36,150 bases of DNA from Frankiaceae bacterium. Its GTDB lineage: Bacteria; Actinomycetota; Actinomycetes; JAFAQI01. Below, one piece after another: positions 1 to 7,878 of the stretch. Below the pieces are notes generated by a model. The model was not told the origin of the DNA. It was given only the letters and a program-made list of their open reading frames with translations, and did not search any database. Where the stretch lies: NCBI GenBank assembly GCA_019239875.1, contig JAFAZI010000025.1:1-36150 (forward strand). The letters run 5' to 3'. Position 1 is the stretch's first letter. Each line of letters starts with the position of its first letter. The translations under genes were made by a program, and so were the position numbers.

Positions 1-1136
1 CTCGCACGCTCTACCTTCAGGTCGGGATCGGGAGCGGCGACAACCACTCGTACTACGGCGACCACGACCTGTGGCGACTGCCGGAGGCCGACGACCACGA
101 CCGCAAGGCGAAGGACCGGTTTGCGGCCGCACACCGGCCGGTGTTCCGTGCGGCGGCGCCGGGCCATCGAATCAGCCCGAACCTCGCCGGCCGGGTGTCG
201 GCGGCATTCGCGCTCGCCGCCCAGAACGATGCCGCGACACCCACCCGTGCCCGACACGAGCTCGCCACCGCCATGGCGATCTACGGGCTCGCCAAGACCC
301 GCCACCCGCCGCGACCGCTCATCACCGCGAACCCCGTCGGCTACTACCCCGAGGACTCGTGGCGCGACGACATGGCGCTCGGTGCCACCGAGATCGCGGT
401 GGCGAAGGCGGCTCTCGGCGACAACGGAGCGCACTACACGCACGCCGCCGGGCACTGGGTGATGGCGTACCTCGCGCATGAGGCGAGCACCGAGACCTTC
501 AACCTCTACGACACGAGTGCGCTGGCCGAGTTCGACCTCGCGCAGCTATCCGCCGCTCACCCGGTCAATCACCCGTCCATCAGCCGGTCCGCGCTGCTTC
601 GTGGGCTCGAGCGGCCGCTCGCCCGTGCGGCGAAGCGCGCAGGCAGGGATCCGTTCGGCGCCGGCGGCTACTACGACGAGTTCGACGTTGACTCTCACAC
701 GTTCGGACTGATCGCGGTCGCACAGATGTACGACGTCGCGTCCGGCTCTTCCGTGTACCGGACCTTCGCGACCGAGCAGCGCGACTGGCTGTTCGGTGCG
801 AACGCGTGGGGCGCCAGCTTCATGGTGGGCGAAGGGCGGAACTTCCCCCGGTGCATGCAGCACCAGATCGCGAACCTTGCCGGTTCGCGGAACGGCGCGA
901 CGCCACTCGATGTCGGCGCGGTCGTCAACGGGCCGAACGACCGGTCGCTGTTCCGCGGCGGACTCGGCAGCCTGCAGGACGGAGTTCGCCGGTGTCCTGC
1001 GGACCGGTCGGACCCGTACGCGGCGTTCACCGGCCACGGCAGCCGCTACCTGGACGACGTCCGATCGTGGCAGACCAGCGAGCCCGCAATCGACATGACC
1101 GGCACGGCACTGCTGGCCGCCGCCTTACAGTTCTGA
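1..1136 (+). CDS. Glycoside hydrolase family 9 (cellulase-type), 3' part only
   Basis: The reading frame is open from base 3 at the left edge to a TGA at 1134-1136, so the N-terminus lies outside the window. Early residues around LYLQVGIGSGDN match the GH9 motif YVQVGDG..DH. A central segment (WLFGANAWGASFMVGEG, then PRCMQHQIANLAGS and GAVVNGPN) is the conserved (alpha/alpha)6-barrel core. The C-terminal SEPAID segment carries the family's general acid Glu (codon at 1080-1082). GH9 enzymes invert beta-1,4-glucosidic bonds in cellulose or related glucans. The nucleophile-side Asp pair normally lies upstream and cannot be checked. The conserved HHR is replaced by QHQ, so the substrate may differ from crystalline cellulose. 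No C-terminal cellulose-binding module is present. Whether it is secreted cannot be judged without the N-terminus. Confidence 0.85.
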   Translation, partial: RTLYLQVGIGSGDNHSYYGDHDLWRLPEADDHDRKAKDRFAAAHRPVFRAAAPGHRISPNLAGRVSAAFALAAQNDAATPTRARHELATAMAIYGLAKTRHPPRPLITANPVGYYPEDSWRDDMALGATEIAVAKAALGDNGAHYTHAAGHWVMAYLAHEASTETFNLYDTSALAEFDLAQLSAAHPVNHPSISRSALLRGLERPLARAAKRAGRDPFGAGGYYDEFDVDSHTFGLIAVAQMYDVASGSSVYRTFATEQRDWLFGANAWGASFMVGEGRNFPRCMQHQIANLAGSRNGATPLDVGAVVNGPNDRSLFRGGLGSLQDGVRRCPADRSDPYAAFTGHGSRYLDDVRSWQTSEPAIDMTGTALLAAALQF

Positions 1137-1200
1137 GACCGCTATGGATGAATCGGGCAGCACTGTCAACCGTTCCGGTCGTTGTGACGTTGTTCGAGGC

Positions 1201-3000
1201 ATGAGGCCGCGCAAACCCCTGATCGCGGCCGCAGTCGCCGCTGCGCTGACCATGTTCTGGCTGGTGGGGCTCGGCACATCAAAAGCGTCGGCCGCCCAGC
1301 CAGACCATTTGGTCGTCCTGGCCGGTTCCCCCCATTTCGTCGCCTACGCCGACTTCCCGGTCCCCCACGCCGGAAAGCCGGACTACGCCCACGGCGAGCT
1401 TCACGTCTTCAGCGACAAGGGCCGGGACCGCGACCTGGGGCCCGGATTCGGCAACGTCGACCCGGCCACTCCCGCGCCGTACCGGTTCTCCCTGGTCGAC
1501 ACATCGCTGACCGGCTACTCGAGCGCGGACCCGACCCACGTGAAGTGGTGGGACCTCGCGTCCAACACGAAGGGCGTTGCGACGCTGCCGTCCGGCGCCA
1601 GCTGGCAGGGGTCGGCACCCGGCGGCTGGGTGATCGTGGCCGCCGACCACGAGACGGTGGCCGTCGAGACCAGTGACGGTACGACGACGTCGTACGGGAC
1701 GCCGATCCCGGCCGAGGCAGCAGCGCTCGGCTCGATCGCGACGCACAGCGGGCCGAGCGGCTTCGTCGCGTTCGGAGCGACGACAGGCAGCGCGATGTAT
1801 GAGCGCTGGGACTCGATCGGCCAGACGACGTCGCTCGACCTCGGCAGCAGCGCGGGGTCGAGCACGCTGTCTTGTAACAACGTCACCGGCGCCCTCGTGG
1901 GCTGCGTCGACGTCCCGGCAGCGGGCGGCCGTGCCGTTCACCTCGCGGTGCCCTTGGACGGGTCTGCACCACGTAGCTATCCGGGGTGTTCGGTGCCCTC
2001 GGTCGCGGTGCAGTCCAAGCTGGCATGGGTCTGCCCGGCGCCACACGCGACGCCGAGGTTCGCCGCTGGCTCGCACGTGCGCAAGTCATCGGTGCTCACG
2101 ACCGACGCCACCGGAGTCAGCGGGCTCGGCGGATTCGTGACCCTCGGACCGAGGCAGCGCGCGCTGATTGCGGTGCGCAACAGCCACAGCGTCGTCGATG
2201 TCCTGGTCGCCATCCCCTCCTTGATCATCAAGCTCGACGACGGCGACCTTCGCGCCGCCGCCAACGACCTGGCGGCCCTCGCGGTCTCGAGCGGCGCACT
2301 CGAAACCGCTCCGAGCGACAAGTTCCCGGCGCAAGTGATCCAGACCTCGACCGTCGCGCTCCTTCGGGCGGCACTGGCCCGCGACCCGTCGCGCCAGCCG
2401 CGGCGGACGACATCGATCATGGGGCGGGTGCCGCACAACCTGCGGCACCATGTACGGCATCGGCCAGGTCACCGCCACATCACGCGGACCCGCGCGCTGC
2501 GTCCCTTCCGCCATGCCGTTCCTGACCCCGGATCGCCCGGGATCGGTGTTCACGCGGTCCATGGTGGCTCTACCGCAGCGCCGTTCCGCGCCCCCGACGG
2601 CGTCTACGTCCAGCCGAAGCTGGCAGCCATCTCCGAGCCGACGATCGGTATGGTCGCGCTGCGCACCGCCCTCGGCCGCATCGGTCAGCCATACGTATGG
2701 GCCGGTGGCGGACCGATCACGTTCGACTGCTCAGGTCTGACCCAGTGGGCGTACGCCCACGCAGGGATCCATCTGGTTCACTACACCGGCTCGCAGTGGA
2801 ACCAGGGTCGGCTCATCAAGCCACGCCAGATCCTGCCGGGTGACCTGATCCTGTTCAGCAGCTGGTCCGGCGGGCGCCAGCTGATCCATCACGTGGGCAT
2901 GTACCTCGGCGCCGGTTGGATGGTGAACGCGCCGTACACCGGCCAGTACGTCAACGTCGTCAAGGTGCCGTCGGGAATCGCCGGGGTGGTCCGGCCCTGA
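1201..3000 (+). CDS. Secreted NlpC/P60 peptidoglycan endopeptidase with a propeller-like N-terminal region
   Basis: The ATG at 1201 is preferred over an in-frame ATG at 1144 because MRPRKPLIAAAVAAALTMFW forms a signal peptide and an AGG-rich stretch (CGAGG) precedes it; this gives 599 aa. The last ~110 residues are a canonical NlpC/P60 domain: catalytic Cys510 in FDCSGL, His564 in HHVGMYLG and Asn576 in VNAPYTG as the third polar residue. Such enzymes cleave D-gamma-glutamyl-meso-diaminopimelate or neighbouring bonds in peptidoglycan stem peptides outside the membrane. Residues ~35-330 hold repeated short beta-strand and Trp/Gly patterns resembling a beta-propeller, with no family recognised. 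A very basic His/Arg-rich linker (about 407-440) joins the two halves and may bind anionic wall polymers. The gene starts 64 nt after the GH9 stop. Confidence 0.85.
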   Translation: MRPRKPLIAAAVAAALTMFWLVGLGTSKASAAQPDHLVVLAGSPHFVAYADFPVPHAGKPDYAHGELHVFSDKGRDRDLGPGFGNVDPATPAPYRFSLVDTSLTGYSSADPTHVKWWDLASNTKGVATLPSGASWQGSAPGGWVIVAADHETVAVETSDGTTTSYGTPIPAEAAALGSIATHSGPSGFVAFGATTGSAMYERWDSIGQTTSLDLGSSAGSSTLSCNNVTGALVGCVDVPAAGGRAVHLAVPLDGSAPRSYPGCSVPSVAVQSKLAWVCPAPHATPRFAAGSHVRKSSVLTTDATGVSGLGGFVTLGPRQRALIAVRNSHSVVDVLVAIPSLIIKLDDGDLRAAANDLAALAVSSGALETAPSDKFPAQVIQTSTVALLRAALARDPSRQPRRTTSIMGRVPHNLRHHVRHRPGHRHITRTRALRPFRHAVPDPGSPGIGVHAVHGGSTAAPFRAPDGVYVQPKLAAISEPTIGMVALRTALGRIGQPYVWAGGGPITFDCSGLTQWAYAHAGIHLVHYTGSQWNQGRLIKPRQILPGDLILFSSWSGGRQLIHHVGMYLGAGWMVNAPYTGQYVNVVKVPSGIAGVVRP

Positions 3001-3040
3001 CCCACCGCTAAATCGCGACTCTCGGGGTAATTTCCATCGC

Positions 3041-3562
3041 ATGCCAGATCATGACGCCGAGCGGGACTCGGACGTAGCCGAGGACGATGAGCCAACCCGC
3101 GGCGAGAGCGAGATGGAGCGGCTCGACCGCAACTGGGAGGACCTGCTCCAGGAGCTTCGAGTCAGCCAGACCGGCGTTCAGCTGCTCACCGGATTCTTGC
3201 TGACCTTGCCGTTCCAGCAACGGTTCGGTCAGCTCGACGACCGATCGCGCGACGTCTACCTCGCGACGGTCTGCTGCGCCATCACCGCCACCGCGTCGCT
3301 GATCGCACCCGTGGCCGTGCATCGGATGTTGTTCCGACAGCATGCGCGAGAGGCGATGGTCGCCGCCGGCCACTGGTGCGCAGTAGCGGGCCTGGCCATG
3401 CTCGGTCTCTCGGTCTGCGGCGTGGTGAACGTCATCCTGACGCTCGTGGTGTCGGATACCGCCGGATTCATCGCCTCCGGGGTGTCGGCGGTTCTCTACG
3501 TGTTGGCCTGGCTGGTGCTCCCGCTGCTGCTGCGAGAACACAGTCGGGAGATAACGCCGTGA
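3041..3562 (+). CDS. DUF6328 family membrane protein
   Basis: The protein has 173 aa. An acidic N-terminal tail (about 35 residues) is followed by ELRVSQTGVQLLTGFLLTLP and PFQQRF, a pattern typical of the actinobacterial DUF6328 family. Four hydrophobic segments follow (roughly 47-62, 77-97, 110-135, 145-165), consistent with a small four-helix inner-membrane protein. The function of the family is unknown. The stop is 22 nt before the start of the flavoprotein at 3585, so the two are probably co-transcribed. That would suggest a membrane partner for a redox enzyme, but this is inferred from position only. Confidence 0.7.
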   Translation: MPDHDAERDSDVAEDDEPTRGESEMERLDRNWEDLLQELRVSQTGVQLLTGFLLTLPFQQRFGQLDDRSRDVYLATVCCAITATASLIAPVAVHRMLFRQHAREAMVAAGHWCAVAGLAMLGLSVCGVVNVILTLVVSDTAGFIASGVSAVLYVLAWLVLPLLLREHSREITP

Positions 3563-3584
3563 GGTTGAGCGCTACCGTGCGGTC

Positions 3585-4733
3585 ATGCGGATCTTGGTGC
3601 TCGGTGCCGGATTCGGCGGACTGGAGATCGCCACACTTCTCTCGGACGAGTTCGGGGCGGACCTCGACCTCACCCTGATCGACAAGTCCGAGGGCTTCAT
3701 CTTCGGATTCTCGAAGCTGGACGTGATGTTCGGCCGTTCGACGCCCGATCATGTCCTTCATCGATATGCCGAGCTGGTGAAGCCCGGCGTGAGGTTCGTG
3801 CCGGCGACGATCCGCTCGATCGATGTCTCGGCCAAGCGGGTGTCGACCGACGCCGGCGACTTCGGCGCCGACATCATCGTCGTCGCGCTGGGTGCCGACC
3901 TCGATCCGGCTGCAACTCCGGGGCTGGTGGAGGGTGGCCACGAGTTCTACTCGGTCGCCGGCGCCTTCGCACTCCGCGACGTGCTCGCCGACTTCAGCGG
4001 GGGTCACGTGATCATCGCTGTCACCTCGACCCCTTTCAAGTGCCCACCGGCACCTAGCGAGACCGCGCTTCTGATGCATGACCTGATCACCGAACGCGGC
4101 CTGTCCGACCGGTCGAGCATTTCGCTGATGGTGCCGATGGCGGTCCCGATCCCACCGTCCCCGGAGGCGTCCCGGATCCTGCTTGACACCTTCGCCGAGC
4201 GCGGCATCTCCTTCCACGGCGAAACCCTCGTCCGCGGCCTCGACCCGGACCGCAACGTCGCCCGCCTGTCGGGCGGCGACGAAGCGCCGTACGACCTGTT
4301 CCTCGGTGTGCCGGCCCATCGAGCGCCGCAGGTCGTCGTCGACGCCGGCTTGACCGTCGATGGCTGGGTGCCGGTCGATCCGCAGACTCTCGAGACGGCC
4401 TATCCCGGGGTCTATGCCGTCGGCGATGTCACGAGCGTCGGAACACCGAAGGCCGGCGTCTTCGCCGAGGGGCAGGCGGTCGTCGTCGCGCACCGGATCG
4501 CGGCGCAGCTGCGTGGCGTCGACCCGGATCGCAGGTACGACGGGCACGGCCTGTGTTATCTGGAGTTCGGCAACGACGCTGTCGCGAAAGTCGATGTCAC
4601 TTTCGTGGCCGGACAGCCACCGGCCGGATCGCTGATCGGCCCGTCACCCGACCTTGTCACGGACAAGATCGAGTTCGGAAGCACCCGGATCCACCGATGG
4701 TTCGGCAAGCAATGGGATGGCGCGACGAGCTGA
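3585..4733 (+). CDS. FAD-dependent oxidoreductase, sulfide:quinone oxidoreductase-like
   Basis: The protein has 382 aa. It begins with a dinucleotide-binding motif (GAGFGG, residues 7-12), has the ATG-like VVALGAD segment, and near the C-terminus the FAD-contacting YPGVYAVGDV. The FKCPPAPSE segment corresponds to the redox-active cysteine region of sulfide:quinone oxidoreductases and flavocytochrome c sulfide dehydrogenases. A second Cys lies near the C-terminus in HGLCYLEFG. These enzymes use bound FAD to pass electrons to membrane quinone. The number of SQR catalytic cysteines looks reduced (two rather than three), so sulfide may not be the substrate, and a type-II NADH dehydrogenase-like role remains possible. 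It lies directly after the DUF6328 membrane protein. Confidence 0.75.
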   Translation: MRILVLGAGFGGLEIATLLSDEFGADLDLTLIDKSEGFIFGFSKLDVMFGRSTPDHVLHRYAELVKPGVRFVPATIRSIDVSAKRVSTDAGDFGADIIVVALGADLDPAATPGLVEGGHEFYSVAGAFALRDVLADFSGGHVIIAVTSTPFKCPPAPSETALLMHDLITERGLSDRSSISLMVPMAVPIPPSPEASRILLDTFAERGISFHGETLVRGLDPDRNVARLSGGDEAPYDLFLGVPAHRAPQVVVDAGLTVDGWVPVDPQTLETAYPGVYAVGDVTSVGTPKAGVFAEGQAVVVAHRIAAQLRGVDPDRRYDGHGLCYLEFGNDAVAKVDVTFVAGQPPAGSLIGPSPDLVTDKIEFGSTRIHRWFGKQWDGATS

Positions 4734-4857
4734 CCCTCAACGGTTAGCCCATCAGGGTGTACCGCCACTTCATTGCTGCGCACCTCTTCCGGATTTCCGG
4801 CTCACCCCGCACAATGGCCTTCCGCGCACGGCACGGCATAGGTGAAACAGAAGATAA

Positions 4858-4910
4858 TCCCGCGAAATGATCTCGGGACAGGAAGTCCTTCGGTGGGCGG
4901 ACCGTATAGT
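4858..4910 (+). promoter_or_regulatory. Candidate promoter and operator for the lysine-catabolic operon
   Basis: A good -10 hexamer TATAGT lies at 4905-4910, which would start transcription near 4917 and give a leader of about 38 nt before the ATG at 4955. No convincing -35 box is visible. An inverted repeat TCCCG (4858-4862), N11, CGGGA (4874-4878) sits just upstream and could be an activator or repressor site. In mycobacteria the equivalent lat gene is linked to an Lrp-type regulator, but no regulator gene is adjacent here. The assignment rests on motif and spacing only. Confidence 0.4.
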
Positions 4911-4954
4911 TGGCAGACGTTACGGTGGAGCCGTGACCAGACGAAGGGGGCCGG

Positions 4955-6301
4955 ATGAGCCAGCGACATGAGACCCATGTACCTCCCGACCAGGTACATG
5001 CGCGGCTGTCCGAGCATCTGCTCGTCGACGGGTTCCGGCTCGTGCTCGACGTCGAGCACAGCCATGACAGCTGGTTGGTCGACGCACGGGACGGCACCGA
5101 GTACCTCGACCTCTACACGTTCTTCGCCTCGGCACCGCTCGGCGCGAACCCGCGAGGCATGGTGGGCGACCTCGCCTTCATGGATTCCCTCGCCCGCGTC
5201 GCCGCCAGCAAGCCGGCCAACCCCGACATGTACTCGACCCATCTGGCGGAGTTCGTCGAGACGTTCGTGCGCGTCCTCGGTGACCCAGCCCTCCCCCACC
5301 TGTTCTTCGTCGAGGGCGGTGCGCTGGCCGTCGAGAACGCGCTGAAGACCGCATTCGACTGGAAGAGCCGGCGCAACGAGGCGGCCGGCCGCTCGCGCGA
5401 CCTCGGCACCAAGGTCCTGCACCTCACCAAGGCCTTCCACGGGCGCTCGGGCTACACGCTGTCGCTGACCAACACCGATCCGAACAAGACGGACCGATTC
5501 CCGAAGTTCGACTGGCCGCGGATCGACAGCCCAGCGGTGTCCTTCCCGATCGCCGACCACATCGTCCAGATCGACGCGCTCGAAGGCATGTCGCTCGCGC
5601 AGGCCCGGGCCGCGTTCGAGGCCAACCCCCACGACATCGCGTGCTTCATCGCCGAGCCGATCCAAGGCGAAGGCGGTGACAACCACCTGCGTCCGGAGTT
5701 CCTCCAGGCCATGCAGGCCATGTGTTACGAGTTCGACGCGCTGTTCATCCTCGACGAGGTGCAGACCGGCGTTGGCCTGACCGGTACGCCGTGGTGCTAC
5801 CAGCAGCTCGGCCTCTCGCCGGACATCGTCGCGTTCGGCAAGAAGGTGCAGCTCGGCGGCATCATGGCCGGCCGCCGGGTCGACGAGGTACCCGACAACG
5901 TGTTCGCGGTGTCGAGCCGCATCAACTCGACGTGGGGCGGCGGGCTGGTCGACATGGTCCGCTCCCGACGGATCCTCGAGATCATCGAGGCCGACGACCT
6001 GTTCGAGCACGCCGCCAAGATGGGCGATGTCTTCCAATACGGGTTGCTCGACCTCGGCGAGCAGCACCCCGGCCTGGTGAGCAACGTTCGAGGTCGTGGC
6101 CTGATGTGCGCGCTCGACCTGCCGGACGCCGCAACTCGCGACCGTGCGATCGCGAAGCTCCGCGAGGAACGAGTCCTGGTGCTCGCCTGCGGTGGTCGCT
6201 CCGTCCGCTTCCGGCCAGCGCTGTCGGTGCGCGAGGACGAGCTGCGGATCGGGCTCGCCGCACTCGGCCGCGTCTTGGCCGACCTCGACACGAATCGCTG
6301 A
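4955..6301 (+). CDS. lat: L-lysine 6-aminotransferase (lysine epsilon-aminotransferase)
   Basis: The protein has 448 aa, close to the 449 aa of the mycobacterial enzyme. It is a fold-type I, class III PLP aminotransferase that moves the epsilon-amino group of L-lysine to 2-oxoglutarate, giving 2-aminoadipate-6-semialdehyde (which cyclises to piperideine-6-carboxylate) and glutamate. Visible landmarks are the FFASAPLGANP substrate region, FFVEGGALAVENALK, the DEVQTGVG motif with the PLP-contacting Asp, and the Schiff-base Lys296 in AFGKKVQLGG. A strong ribosome site (GAAGGGGG) ends four bases before the ATG. It is first in a four-gene operon, and the ALDH start follows 8 nt after its stop, which supports a catabolic rather than a cephamycin biosynthetic role because no beta-lactam genes are present. 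Confidence 0.93.
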   Translation: MSQRHETHVPPDQVHARLSEHLLVDGFRLVLDVEHSHDSWLVDARDGTEYLDLYTFFASAPLGANPRGMVGDLAFMDSLARVAASKPANPDMYSTHLAEFVETFVRVLGDPALPHLFFVEGGALAVENALKTAFDWKSRRNEAAGRSRDLGTKVLHLTKAFHGRSGYTLSLTNTDPNKTDRFPKFDWPRIDSPAVSFPIADHIVQIDALEGMSLAQARAAFEANPHDIACFIAEPIQGEGGDNHLRPEFLQAMQAMCYEFDALFILDEVQTGVGLTGTPWCYQQLGLSPDIVAFGKKVQLGGIMAGRRVDEVPDNVFAVSSRINSTWGGGLVDMVRSRRILEIIEADDLFEHAAKMGDVFQYGLLDLGEQHPGLVSNVRGRGLMCALDLPDAATRDRAIAKLREERVLVLACGGRSVRFRPALSVREDELRIGLAALGRVLADLDTNR

Positions 6302-6309
6302 GAGGGACG

Positions 6310-7869
6310 ATGACCCGAACCATCAACTCCTACGTCAACGGAGCGCCGGTCGGCGCCGCGCCGGGCGGCACCGTCGAGAACCGCAATCCTGCGAACCTCG
6401 ACGACCTCGTCGGCACCGTTGCCATGGGCGACGCGAACACCTTTGTCGATGCGGCGCGGGCCGCCAAGGCGGCGCAGCCGGGCTGGGCCGACGTGCCTGC
6501 ACCGATCCGCGGCCGCGCCATCGCCCACATCGGGCGGCTGGTCGAGGCGAACACCGAGGCGTTGGCGCGCCTGGTCACCCGCGAGATCGGCAAGCCCTAC
6601 GCCGAGGCGCTGGGCGAGGTGCGCGAGATCGTCGACACGTGCGACTTCTTCGTCGGCGAGGGCCGCCGCCTCTACGGTCAGACGGTTCCGAGTGAGATGC
6701 CGGACAAGGCCCTGTTCACCTTCCGCAACCCGGTCGGCGTCGTCGCCACGATCACCGCAGGCAACTTCCCGGTCGCCGTACCGGCCTGGTACCTGGTTCC
6801 GGCGCTGCTCTGCGGCAATGCCGTCGTCTGGAAGCCGGCTGACTACTCGCCCGCTTGCGGCGAGGCGCTCTACGAGCTGTTCGTCCGCGGCGGCGGCCTG
6901 CCGGAGGGCGTGCTGAACCTTGTGATGGCAGACGGCGAGCAGACGTTCGCCGGCCTCGAGCAGTCACTCGAAGCAGGACTGGTCGACAAGGTCGGGTTCA
7001 CCGGGTCGAGCGCGGTCGGCTCGAAGATCGGTGAGCTCACCGGACGCCATCTGCAGTCGGCGTGTCTCGAGCTCGGCGGCAAGAACCCGATGGTGATCAC
7101 GCCGAGCGCCGATCTTGATCTCGCGGCCGAGGCAGCCCTCTTCTCCGGCTTCGGTACGGCGGGACAGCGGTGCACGTCGCTCGGCACCGTGATCGTGCAC
7201 GAGTCGGTGCACGAGGATTTTCTGGCACGGTTCGACAAGCTGACGCAGCAAGCGCCGGTGGGCGACCCGACCCAGGGAGTGGTCTTCGGCCCGATGCTCG
7301 ATGAGAAGTTCGCCGAGCGATTCGAGGACTACCTCGGCTGGATCCAGCCCCATCACACGGTGCTCGGCTCCTCAGCCACCGGACGCATCACGGCGACCAA
7401 CCCGCGCGAGGGGTTTGTCGGTGATCCGGAAGCCGGCGTCTTCTACCACCCGACGATCGTCGACGGTGTCCGCGAGGACGATGAGATCTTCCGCAATGAG
7501 ACGTTCGGCCCGATGGTCGGCGTCACGACCTACCGTGACTTCGACGAGGCGCTGCGGCTAGCCAACCTGCCCGGGTACGGGTTGTCGAGCTCCATCTACA
7601 CCACGGACGCCAACGACGCGTTCCGGTTCCGGCGCGGCATCAGCGCCGGCATGGTCAGCGTCAACAACTCGACGTCCGGCGCGGAAGCCCACCTCCCCTT
7701 CGGCGGCAACGGGAAGTCGGGCAACGGCTCGCGGCAGTCCGGGATGTGGGTGCTTGACCAGTTCACCCGCTGGCAGGCCATGAACTGGGACTACAGCGGT
7801 CGGCTGCAGAAGGCGCAGATGGATGTCGCCGACCTGACGGCAGACGAGTCGTACCGGCTTCCCGAGTAA
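6310..7869 (+). CDS. NAD(P)+-dependent aldehyde dehydrogenase, probable 2-aminoadipate-semialdehyde (piperideine-6-carboxylate) dehydrogenase
   Basis: The ATG at 6310 (preceded by AGAGGG and 8 nt after lat) gives 519 aa; a longer in-frame reading overlaps lat and is Arg-rich junk. The ALDH fold is clear: VVATITAGNFPVAVPAWY and VVWKPADYSP for cofactor binding, FTGSSAVG, catalytic Glu in LELGGKNP, catalytic Cys in GQRCTSLG, and ETFGPMVGV near the C-terminus. By operon position it should oxidise the lat product to L-2-aminoadipate, as Pcd does in cephamycin producers and AmaB in pseudomonads. The sequence shows a general ALDH; the substrate is inferred from its neighbour. The next gene starts 9 nt after its stop. 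Confidence 0.85.
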   Translation: MTRTINSYVNGAPVGAAPGGTVENRNPANLDDLVGTVAMGDANTFVDAARAAKAAQPGWADVPAPIRGRAIAHIGRLVEANTEALARLVTREIGKPYAEALGEVREIVDTCDFFVGEGRRLYGQTVPSEMPDKALFTFRNPVGVVATITAGNFPVAVPAWYLVPALLCGNAVVWKPADYSPACGEALYELFVRGGGLPEGVLNLVMADGEQTFAGLEQSLEAGLVDKVGFTGSSAVGSKIGELTGRHLQSACLELGGKNPMVITPSADLDLAAEAALFSGFGTAGQRCTSLGTVIVHESVHEDFLARFDKLTQQAPVGDPTQGVVFGPMLDEKFAERFEDYLGWIQPHHTVLGSSATGRITATNPREGFVGDPEAGVFYHPTIVDGVREDDEIFRNETFGPMVGVTTYRDFDEALRLANLPGYGLSSSIYTTDANDAFRFRRGISAGMVSVNNSTSGAEAHLPFGGNGKSGNGSRQSGMWVLDQFTRWQAMNWDYSGRLQKAQMDVADLTADESYRLPE

Positions 7870-7878
7870 CCCTCGCCG

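Noticed and set aside
2395-2600. Frameshift in the NlpC/P60 gene, suggested by the odd basic stretch
   Set aside because: The frame stays open with signal peptide before and catalytic domain after, and the other frames give no better protein; it is more simply a basic linker.
5722-6309. In-frame extension of the aldehyde dehydrogenase
   Set aside because: It overlaps lat in another frame and is Arg-rich; the ATG at 6310 has a ribosome site and begins the ALDH homology.
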